NCBI RefSeq assembly: GCF_024166365.1
Contig: NC_064825.1
Span: forward strand, 99,400,480-99,464,479
Length of the DNA stretch: 64,000 bases
From: Elephas maximus indicus
Lineage: Eukaryota; Chordata; Mammalia; Proboscidea; Elephantidae
Reading direction: 5' to 3'
Part shown: positions 11,538 through 19,712 of the stretch, piece after piece
Numbering within the stretch: position 1 is the first letter of the stretch
How the letters are laid out: each line of letters begins with the position of its first letter
Position numbers and translations under genes: made by a program
The notes under the pieces: generated by a model
Database searches by the model: none
What the model was told of the DNA's origin: nothing
Seen by the model: only the letters and a program-made list of their open reading frames with translations

Positions 11538-11583
11538 TTTGCCTGATCCCAACAGGACCCATGTGATCTGGGGTACCAGTAAG
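11538..11583 (+). pseudogene. ACCSL: ACCSL exon 10 (PLP lysine)
   Basis: Forty-six bases encoding (S)LPDPNRTHVIWGTSK. The final lysine is the Schiff-base residue by homology. Same length as ACCS exon 39027-39072. Confidence 0.85.
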
Positions 11584-11682
11584 GTGAGCCCTAGCTGTCA
11601 ATCCTTGGGTGGGGGAGGAAAGAGAGCCAGGAATAAAAGGTAGACAAACCAGGTGTTCACTCCCCTACTACTCTTCATCTAG

Positions 11683-11824
11683 GATTTTGGCATCTCTGGC
11701 TTCCGCTTTGGTACTTTATACACCCACAGCAAGGAAGTAGCTGCTGCTGTGAGCTCCTTTGGCTGCCTCCATGGCATCTCTGGCACCACCCAGCATAAGC
11801 TGTGTCGGCTGCTCCAGGACAGAG
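11683..11824 (+). pseudogene. ACCSL: ACCSL exon 11
   Basis: One hundred and forty-two bases beginning DFGISGFRFGTLYTHSKEV, with the phosphate-binding Arg of the FRFG motif. Same length as ACCS exon 39188-39329. Donor AGAG|GTACTG. Confidence 0.85.
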
Positions 11825-12579
11825 GTACTGAGCTCCATCCCAGGCCAGCATCTTGGCTGGACCCCTTGGCCGCACGGAATTCCCGGGTCTGCTTCTGTTA
11901 TCCCCTCAATACACCAAGATCCTGTTCACTGTCTCGGGCTTAGCCTTACAGGACATGAAGTATGAAGGAGGGTAGGATGCGGCTCAGATAGTGCAGTGGG
12001 AAGATGCAAGTGCTGGTCTGAAACACAGCGTAGGCTTGAACTTCTGGATGTCTTGTAGCTCAAAGTCTGCCTGGAAAGGGGATAGTCAATTGCACTGTAA
12101 GATCTGAAGGTGGGAAGTTGAGATATCAGTCTATGTAGATGTCTCTTCTCTAAGGAAGAGATTACAAAGAAACTCCCTGTACCCTCTAATACGGCTTAAC
12201 CTCATCTTCCAAGGGGAGCTGCCATCTGGGGGAGTTGATGTGGCTAGATTCATGGCACTTGGATTCACATTCCTCCCTGGATCTCAAGTGAATGCTGGCC
12301 TTAGAGGGAACTTCCCCCTTGAATACTGTGGTCCAAATGTAGATAAGACCCCTTTTCTTTAATTCTCTGTAATAGAACAGATACCAGGTTGGAGGGCTTA
12401 CATAAAAAGCTAGGGTATAATGAAACAAACTAATGTAATAAAATAAGATCGCTTAAACGGTTTACTTTCAGGTTTGAGTGGGGAAGGAGGTAGATAGGAG
12501 AAATTTAATTTGATGCTTTCCTACATGGCACCAGACCCTTTGATATTTGGCAGAAATCAGCTTCCCAGCCCCTAGAACA

Positions 12580-12712
12580 TTGGTTCTCAACCTTGGCAGC
12601 ACATGGGAATTACCTGGGGAGCTTAAATACTGATGCATGAGCCCCATCCAAAAGATGTAGATAATCTTGAGGGTACAGTTTAGGCATCAAACTCCAGATG
12701 GTTCTAACACCA
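12580..12712 (-). mobile_element. MER5A-like hAT fragment
   Basis: Contains 'ttggttctcaaccttggc' and 'gggaattacctggggagctt', the inverted-terminus end and body of MER5A. It lies in ACCSL intron 11; the rest of that intron has no recognisable element. Confidence 0.65.
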
Positions 12713-13137
12713 AGGACAATTGAGCCTGTCTAGGTTCCTCAAAGGCCATAGTGTGAGGCTCAAAGGCAGGAGATATGGGGACCTGCTACTTCCCCAGTTG
12801 ATACCAGAAGCATCAACCCCTTTTAGGAGATACTCCTCCATTCTACCTCTTCCTTGCCTCAGGGGTGTAAATGCAAACAGAGAATTTCTATTAAAAACTA
12901 TCGAGAAACCCAATGTCTGTACCTAAGCCATAGATGAGAGGTGAATGTGTTGGTATGGATACCAAAAACACATAGGTATGTTGATAAAAAAAAAAAAAAG
13001 GGATGCCATCAATTCAAATATGATAGTCTTGGATAGAAGAGTTGGCATGAAGACCAGGTAGGGAGCATTTGGTAAGGAACCTTTTGGTAGATCTCTGACA
13101 CAAGAACTGTGATGGCTCTCTTCCTCCATTCATACAG

Positions 13138-13280
13138 ATTGGATTGATAAAATGTACCTGCCCACTAATCACTCCCGGCTCCAGGAGGCTCACAAGTATA
13201 TCACAGACAAACTGAAGGCCTTGAAGATCCCCTTTCTCAATCACGGCTCTGGCCTCTATATCGGGATCAACTTGAAAAAG
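13138..13280 (+). pseudogene. ACCSL: ACCSL exon 12
   Basis: One hundred and forty-three bases starting (D)WIDKMYLPTNHSRLQEAHKY and ending GLYIGINLKK. The ACCS counterpart has Trp (FFIWADLRK) where this has Gly. Acceptor catacag, donor AAG|GTGAGG. Confidence 0.85.
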
Positions 13281-13364
13281 GTGAGGTCTCTGAATGAGAA
13301 CTGGCATTCTGGGGCAGAATTGCAAATGGACTTTGGGCTAAGGTCTGTCCTCTGCCCTCCCTAG

Positions 13365-13518
13365 TACCTGGACCCATGTATATTTGAGAACGAGCTAGTC
13401 CTCCACCACCGCTTCCTGGATAACAAGGTGGTATTGTCCTGTGGCAAGTCCTACTTGTGTAAGGAGCCAGGCTGGTTCCGCCTTGTCTTTGCAGATAAGC
13501 CCCGCCGGATGAAACTGG
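13365..13518 (+). pseudogene. ACCSL: ACCSL exon 13
   Basis: One hundred and fifty-four bases encoding YLDPCIFENELVLHHRFLDN...CKEPGWFRLVFADKP... with the carboxylate-binding arginine of GWFR. Same length as ACCS exon 42330-42483. Confidence 0.85.
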
Positions 13519-13658
13519 GTGAGTGATGTTGACCTTCCAATCCTGGCTCCTTCAAAGATGCCCCACCAACTTCTCCATAACCCAATCCCAGAATGATAAG
13601 ATGTGGTGAAACCCATGTGAAATTTTTCATGATAGATTTGTAAGTAAACACAATTAAG

Positions 13659-13817
13659 CCAGTACTACCATGTTTAAGTGCTACAGCTGCTAACCAAAGG
13701 GTGGGCAGTTCAAATCTGCCAGGCACTCCTTGGAAACTCTATGGGGCAGTTTTACTCTGTCCTTAAGGTTTGCCATGAGTCGGAGTTGATTCGACAGCAC
13801 TGGGTTTTTTTTTTTTT
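13659..13817 (+). repeat. AfroSINE in ACCSL intron 13
   Basis: Head decayed, then 'gctaaccaaagggtgggcag', 'tatggggcagttttactctg', tail 'atgagtcggagttgattcg' and a poly(T) end. Confidence 0.8.
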
Positions 13818-14321
13818 ACCATGCTTACTGGTTAATCTGCCCCTACCGAATCTTCCTTCTTTTTCTTTTAGCAGCCCATATCTTGTCCTTCTATTCTACC
13901 TGTTTCCATCTTCATCTCTTTAATTAAATCGCTTTGTAAACAGGAACTGATAGGTGCTTGAGATACACACCTGCTCATTCATTATACCTTCAGGTATCTG
14001 TTCTGTGCCTGACATTGAGCAAGGCATTGAGACTATCCACTAAGAAATTGTACTATGCCCTTGTAGATGTGCAGTCTAGTAGGGAGAATGAATGAGGAGA
14101 TGATAGAAGTTCCTTTTGTATATTATGCTATGGAGTTCAGACACTCCTCTGAAGATTTCAGAGACCATCACATCCATTTTAATAAGTATGTATCACCTCA
14201 TACTTCATGCTAGGCGCTATTCTACCTGCTGGGGATGCAGCAATGAATGAGACAAGGCGGACTTTGGTGCTGTAGCAATATCTTACTGGCTAGTGTGGAG
14301 AACAGATTGAGTGAAGAGACA

Positions 14322-14518
14322 ACATTGTCATCGAGTCAATTCCAACTCATAGTGACCCTATAGGACAGAGTAGAACTCCCCATAGGGTTTCCAAGGCTGT
14401 AAATCTTTATGGGAGCAGACTGCCACCTCTTTTCTCCCACAGAGCTGCTGGTGGATTCGAACTACCAGCCCTTTAGTTAGCAGCTGGAAGCTTAATCACT
14501 GCACCACCAGGGCTCCTT
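14322..14518 (-). repeat. AfroSINE, long variant, inverted
   Basis: Minus-strand head at 14518 ('ggagccctggtggtgcagtg') through to tail 'gttggaattgactcgatgac'. Contains the longer middle segment with 'gggagaaaagaggtggcag'. Between it and 13817 there is unclassified, L2/MIR-like sequence. Confidence 0.8.
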
Positions 14519-14780
14519 TTGAAAAGACACTAGAGGCATTGAACACTTGGTGAGGCCAAGGCTACAAGCCAGGGCACAGGATTTGGTATGAGACTTGAGG
14601 TGTCTGGCAGGCTGCTGTGACAGTACCATTGGGGATGAGGCAGGTGGACTTAAAATCCATCCCAAAGAAGGGAGGGCTAAAGTTCAGCAGAGGTAGAATC
14701 ACTGCCAAGACCCGGGTATGTCTGGAGCCCATCTGCCAATCTACTAAGTATTTCTCTCTGTCTCCATTTGGACCCTCTAG

Positions 14781-14911
14781 CCATGCATTGGTTCTGTGAA
14801 GCGCTACAAGAACAGAAGAAGGAGTTGGTAGCAGGGCTCCCAGAGGATATGCACAGGAGTAGGCTGTCTGCCTCCCATCCAGCCACATGCTCGGCTGGTC
14901 CAGAGGGCTGA
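14781..14911 (+). pseudogene. ACCSL: ACCSL last exon
   Basis: It continues (A)MHWFCEALQEQKKELVAGLPE... to TGA at 14909-14911. The tail is longer than that of ACCS and not conserved with it. A candidate polyadenylation signal AATAAA lies at 15177-15182. Confidence 0.7.
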
Positions 14912-15176
14912 GACATGGAACTGCTACTGTGACTGAGCAAACAGTGGGCTGCTCCAGAAATGGTCTCATCTGGCCCAGTCACTGACCTCTTTGAACGGAG
15001 TCAAACATCTGTCACTTTTGGAAGCTTTGCATCTTTTTAGTCTTTGCTAACCATTGTGTGGGGGGCAAAATGGATGTTTTTACTGAGGTTGGGAAGGCCT
15101 AGGGGGCACCTGGAGTGGGATAAAGGGAGTCCCCTGGATCCTTATTTAGATTTTTTTTTTTTTTAATTCAATGTCT

Positions 15177-15182
15177 AATAAA
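15177..15182 (+). terminator. Candidate ACCSL polyadenylation signal
   Basis: AATAAA 266 bases after the ACCSL stop, just before the next RTE fragment. Confidence 0.5.
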
Positions 15183-15187
15183 TTCCA

Positions 15188-15500
15188 TGTTGTTGTTGTT
15201 AGGTGCCATTGAGTCAGTTCCAACTCATAGTGACCCTGTGCACAACAGAACAAAACACTGCCTGGTCCTGAGCCATCCTTACAATCGTTGTTATGCTTGA
15301 GCTCATTGTTGCAGCCACCGTGTCAGTCCACCTTGTTGAGGGTCTTCCTCTTTTCCGCTGACCCTGTATTCTGCCAAGCATGATGTCCTTCTCCAGGGAG
15401 ATCCCTCCTGACAACATGTCCAAAGTATGTAAGACACAGTCTCGCCATCCTTGCTTCTAAGGAGCATTCCGGCTGTACTTCTTCTAAGACAGGTTCGGGT
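15188..15500 (-). mobile_element. RTE LINE 3' fragment
   Basis: Minus-strand copy of the RTE 3' end: 'gttgttgttaggtgccattg' at the left, then 'ggtcttcctcttttccgctg' and 'aggagcattccggctgtact'. Truncated at its 5' end by SINE/LTR material. Confidence 0.85.
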
Positions 15501-15575
15501 ATAGGGTCGCTATGAGTCGGGATCAACTTGACAGCACTGGGTCTATGAGTCAGAATCGACTTGATGGCACTGGGT
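15501..15575 (+). repeat. Duplicated AfroSINE tail
   Basis: Two successive copies of the SINE tail are present ('atgagtcgggatcaacttga' and 'atgagtcagaatcgacttga'), without a head. It is a fragment within the repeat cluster downstream of ACCSL. Confidence 0.6.
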
Positions 15576-15582
15576 TTGATCT

Positions 15583-15672
15583 CTTGAATACTGGTATTCA
15601 ATAAAGCCTTCTTACTACTTACCTCTTCCTGTCTCAGTATTGGCTTTGCAGCAGGTGGCTGGAACCCACTTT
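15583..15672 (+). mobile_element. LTR fragment (R-U5 side), same family as 16609-17176
   Basis: Has 'ttgaatactggtattcaata' with an AATAAA signal, then 'ttacctcttcctgtctcagt'. The reverse complement of the element at 16609-17176 contains the same order, so this is an ERV1-type LTR fossil fragment on the opposite strand. Confidence 0.55.
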
Positions 15673-15685
15673 TGCAGTAAAAATA

Positions 15686-15796
15686 GCAGAGTAGAACTGC
15701 CCCATACAGTTTCCAAAGAGCAACTGGTGGGTGCAAACTGCTGACCTTTTCGTTAGTAGCCAAGCTTCTTAACCACTACAGCACCAGGGCTCCCAA
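15686..15796 (-). repeat. AfroSINE fragment, inverted
   Basis: Contains 'agtagaactgccccatacag' and ends 'cagcaccagggctccc', the reverse complement of the SINE body and head. Confidence 0.8.
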
Positions 15797-16128
15797 CAAA
15801 GATAAAGCAAAGACAAAAAGTGGAACGGTCAAAAGACCACATCTTCTCAGCCATACCCATATTGAGGGATCCTGAATATTTCCCGACATAGGGAAAGACG
15901 ACTTTTTCTGCTGAAGGCGCCTCAGAGATACTTAGCTTTGCACGTGGGCCCCCGGACCTGGGTTTTCTACTTCATTGCTGAGGTCCTAGAATATGTAGAG
16001 TCCATGGCAGACATTCAAAAACTATTTTCTTGAATAAAAAGAGGGGAAATCACAAACCCTGATGAAAAGCTTTCATAGAGGAACGATACTTTAAGGGTGC
16101 TCTCTCCTTAATCTGGTAAAGCTTTTCC

Positions 16129-16605
16129 ATGGGCCGCACCCAGGCAGTTTGCAGAAAAGCTTCCTTGGCTCCAACCGACTCCGGAAAACGGGGAGACCCA
16201 CGTGCCAGGCATCCCGGGACCCCCGGCCTGGAAGGCCGGGGGCGATCAGGCTACGGAGCGCGGAGGTGGGAGCAGGCGACCCGCCCCTTCGGGAGGTCTC
16301 GGCCTCTGGGTCCCTTCCGCTTCTCCGGCTCCTCCTCCTGGCCCAGGGGGCGGGTGGGCTGGGGGCGGGGCTGGGGAGTCGCGGGCCCCAGTGCTGTGGT
16401 CACATCTGCGTTCCACAGCGCGCAGGCCACACGGAAGTGCCTGGGTGGGAAGGAGCGAGCCGCGCACTTACAGTCAGGGGACTTGGCCTGGGCGCTGACG
16501 GCCTCAGGGATCCCAGAGTCGCTGTGTCCCTGGGCGAAGCTCGGTCGCTGTCCTCGCCCGGGCTTAGAGCGTTTCCAGGTGAGGAAACCGACACAGTTAC
16601 CAGCA
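16129..16605 (+). promoter_or_regulatory. ACCS: CpG island, likely ACCS promoter and non-coding exon 1
   Basis: A GC- and CpG-rich block with GC boxes ('gggggcggggctgggg' near 16360) lies 2.8 kb before the ACCS start codon. A strong splice donor, CCAG|GTGAGG, ends at 16578, and a further candidate donor CCAG|GTAAGG ends at 17563. Human ACCS has a non-coding first exon, so one of these is the likely partner of the acceptor at 19429-19430. The overlapping 100-200 residue open frames here come from GC richness. Confidence 0.6.
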
Positions 16606-16608
16606 AAT

Positions 16609-17176
16609 TGCGGATTCGTGCCGCCTGCCGCCAAGCCAGTACTGAGGCAGGAAGAGGTAAGCAGTGTTAAAAAAAAAAAAATTTTTTTTTTTTTCCAAGC
16701 AGTAGGAGGGCTTTATTGAACACCAGTATTCAAGAGACAGAGAGGGTTAAATTGCTCTCAAATTCTTTCTAAACCTGGAGGACTAATTGGAGAGTTTTTA
16801 TAGGGGAAGAGTCAGAGTTTAGAGGTTTTCGGGAATGCTGGTTTTTCTTTGAGGTAGACACGATGATTAAGTGGTCAATAATTGAAGTCCTGCCAAGCCT
16901 CTTCATGCCATCCTGGTTTCTGTAACAGGATGGATCTAGACTTTGTTCGGCCTGCTCGGTTTTGTGTTATTTCTTCCCTGGGAGAGGAACACAGTTGAAT
17001 CAGCAATTAAAAATAGATGACCTAATTTTTCTTTAAATAAACTCTCCTGAGACAGATTCCAGAGCAAGTAATTACGTTTCAAAGACTAGCTTATACAGTT
17101 ATATTGAAACATTAGAAAATATATTCTCTCTACTTCAATACTAAAACGCTAAAGAAAATATGTTTTCTCTACTTCA
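16609..17176 (-). mobile_element. ERV1-type solo LTR beside the ACCS CpG island
   Basis: Read on the minus strand it starts 'tgaagtagagaaaacat', has a TATA-like 'ctataaaaactctcc' stretch, an AATAAA signal and ends near 'gcacgaatccgca'. No internal region is attached. A 31-bp A/T insertion interrupts it at 16666-16696. It is a fossil; family assignment by LTR architecture only. Confidence 0.55.
16666..16696. repeat. A13T13 micro-insertion with 7-bp target-site duplication
   Basis: Thirteen A followed by thirteen T, with short edges, is flanked by aagcagt at 16659-16665 and 16697-16703. The related LTR piece at 15583-15672 has this site uninterrupted. Confidence 0.7.
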
Positions 17177-17954
17177 TTAGCACACATCTCCGGAGGGCCT
17201 GCATCCAATCTGCTGCCAACTCTTCAGAGTAAGTGTGACCCCCGACTTTGCAGAGCAGGAAGCCAACCGGGCCTCCCTTTGTGCAGACTCCAGGATTCTT
17301 TGCAGAAGTCTCCACCGTTTTTTGTCTCAAGCTGCTGACACCAACTCAGCTTCCTCCTTCAGGAAGCCTGGAATCATCTCTCCCCAGGCAGCCTCCACCC
17401 TGCAGGGTGTGCTTTTGTGGATGGGTGGGTGGGTGGGTGCGGGTTTATACGTCGTATCTGCTCCCGCTTGTGGACTTTGGAGGCCTAGTAGTGCACGGAT
17501 GTCTGGCCGTGGACATCCCAGCCGCCACCTTTCCCGCTGGCCACGGGAGTCGGCCTTCTCCAGGTAAGGTGCAGAGCTGGGAGCCCCGCGTCCCCCAAGC
17601 CCAGCCTGTGCCCTCCTGCCCGTGCCCTGGCCTGCTCAATGGTGCAGGCAGGCCTCTCTGCCCCTTCCTCAGACCTAGGCTGTCGGGAAGGACAAGGTGA
17701 GTGCTCAGGAAAGCAAGCCCAGCCAACTTGAGGATGACCCCAGAGAAGACTTCTTGGAGCAGAATTTAACTGCGGAGACCCCCAGGGTTTCTGTGCCCTG
17801 GCTGTCCACCCATCTTTTGGTGTGTGGGGGGTTGTGCATTAGGACTGAAAAAATTGGCGAGGAATTATAATACAATAACTCATATTTTATTGAACTTTCA
17901 CCATGAGCCAGGATTTCTTCTAAGTAAGTGCTTTATCTATTTTAACTCATATAT
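17177..17954. other. ACCS 5' flank / intron 1, GC-rich, unclassified
   Basis: Moderately GC-rich sequence with a short gggt microsatellite near 17423 and a candidate donor after 17563. It may hold an alternative non-coding ACCS exon; no coding homology is seen. Confidence 0.35.
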
Positions 17955-18700
17955 ATATAAAATTGTACTTTAGATAAAGGTTTACAGAACAAACTAACTT
18001 CTCATTATGCAGTTAGTACACATTGTTTTACGACAGTGGTTAACAACCCCACGACATGTCAACATTCTCCCTTCTCCATCTTAGGTTCCCTATTACCAGC
18101 TTTCCTGTCCCCTCCTGTCTTCTAGTCCTTGCCCCAGGGCTGGTGTGCCCCTTTAGTCCCGTTTTGTTTTATGGGCCTGTCTAATCTTCGGCTGAAGGGT
18201 GAACCTCAGGAGTGACTTCATTACTGAGCTAGAAGGCTGTCCGGGGGCCATATTCTCTGGGTTTCTTCAGTCTCTGTCGGCCCAATAAGCCTGGTCTTTT
18301 TTTGTGAGTTAGAATTTTGTTCTGTATTTTTCTCCAGCTCTGTCTGGAGGGATCTATTGTGATTCCTGTCAGAGCAGTCGGTGGTGGTAGCCGGGCACCA
18401 TCTACTTGTACTGGACTCAGTCTGGTGGAGGCTGGGGTAGTTGTGGTCCATTAGTTCTTTGGACTAATCTTTCCCTTATATCTTTAGTTTTCTTCTTTCT
18501 CCCTTGCTCCAGAGGGGGTGAAACCAGTGGAGTATCTTAGATGGCTGCTTATGGTCTCTTAAGACCCCAAATGCTACTCACCAAAGTAGAATGTAGAACG
18601 TTTTCCTTATAAACTATGTTATGCCAGTTGAGCTAGATGGTCCCCGAGACCATGGTCCCCACATCCCTCAGCCCAGCTATTCAGTCACTCAGGGTAACTC
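17955..18700 (-). repeat. Afrotherian LINE-1-like 3' end, inverted
   Basis: Starts 'actttagataaaggtttaca' (reverse complement of the repeat's terminus) and runs to 'accatggtccccacatccct'. The same arrangement of blocks ('ggggaccatggt', 'tggggtcttaagag', 'ccagactgagtccag') occurs in the plus-strand copy at 37730-38695, so both are subfamilies of one LINE-like 3' region. Confidence 0.55.
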
Positions 18701-19430
18701 ACATATTTGTGTCTTCACAACTCTCGTATGAGGTAGGGTTATCTCCACCCTCTGCCCCCTCCAAGCAGCTGAGGAAAACAGGCTTACAATAGAGAAGGAG
18801 CTCGCATCTGCTCAGAATGAGACCCCCCCTCTCTTTTGTCTGGCCTTCGCTCTCCCTCCCTCCATCCAGAGTGAAGGGGGGGGCCCTGGAGCTCTCCCTG
18901 GGGTGCCTGCACTTGCAGACACCCACCACCCCCTCCTTCTCCTCAGTCCTTATCCACCATTTGCTCCAGCCCACCAGATAATCTCATCCTGCCCTTTATG
19001 TACACCAGTCCCCACAAGACCCCCAGAACTCCCAGGCCAAGATCTGCTGTAACTCAGAACATTTTAACCTGACCTATAGAAATCGAGGCTGCAAGAATGG
19101 AAAATGAACGTTGGTGACCCCTTAGATTACAGAATGAAAAACTTTCACAATAGTTAAGGAAGCTAAAGCAGCCATAAGTTAAAGTCATATAAAAGTAGCA
19201 AGCACAGCCCCTGGCACATAATAGGTCCTTAGCTGATTTTACTTGTTGAAATGATTGTCTGCACACATGGTACAAATAGTAAGGGGCACAGGTGTTAAGT
19301 ACATAAACGTAAAAAGGGGGGCAGCTACGGAAGGGGGAGTCTATGAGGCTTCCAACTCTTTGCTAATGTTTGGTGCTGTAGAAAGTCCTTGAGGAGGCCT
19401 GTTCATTGAGTGCCTTTGTCTTTTTTGCAG

Positions 19431-19712
19431 ATGTCCACCCTCCCTCAGAAGGAATCCAGGGCATCTACTGCCTGTCCAGGCCCAGCCTCCACACAGGACC
19501 TGGGAAGTAGCTGTGACAATGGTCCAGAAAGAGAATGCTCCAGAAAACCAGACCAGAAGCTCTATGCAGTGGGCGATGCCAGTGCCATATTCTCCTCTGG
19601 CAGCTCCTACCTGTCCTCTCGAGGCAGTATCATTAAGTGGTTCTGGGACTCAGCCCAGGAGGGCTACAGGACCTACCACATGGATAAGTATGATGAGGAC
19701 AAGAATCCCAGT
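19431..19712 (+). CDS. ACCS: ACCS first coding exon (residues 1-94)
   Basis: The ATG follows the acceptor 'ttttttgcag' at once. It encodes MSTLPQKESRASTACPGP... to ...YDEDKNPS, the mammal-specific N-terminal extension, ending in the WFWDSAQEGYRTYHMDKYDE segment. Donor AGT|GTGAGT. Confidence 0.92.

Larger units (their letters stand above)
2737..14911 (+). pseudogene. ACCSL: ACCSL, inactivated ACC synthase-like paralogue
   Basis: Fourteen exons are recognisable from their ACCS-like translation and their splice sites: 2737-3304, 5034-5093, 5534-5604, 6008-6077, 6327-6392, 7397-7494, 7750-7827, 8172-8272, 10718-10807, 11538-11583, 11683-11824, 13138-13280, 13365-13518, 14781-14911. The family is fold-type I PLP-dependent aminotransferase-like; the PLP lysine motif (SKDFGISGFRFG) spans exons 10-11 and the carboxylate-binding arginine (GWFRLVFA) is in exon 13. 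Three lesions argue against a working protein: the frame changes inside exon 1 near 2900-2935, exon 5 is 66 nt instead of the 67 nt seen in ACCS, and exon 7 has an in-frame TGA at 7768-7770. Splice sites are otherwise kept, so loss may be recent. In human the gene is intact as I recall it. Alternative: assembly errors, which could explain the indels but less easily all three lesions. The gene lies in tandem upstream of ACCS. Confidence 0.8.

Noticed and set aside
16129-16719. A 196-codon open frame in the ACCS CpG island
   Set aside because: Same GC effect; it runs into LTR and poly(A/T) sequence and has competing frames on both strands.
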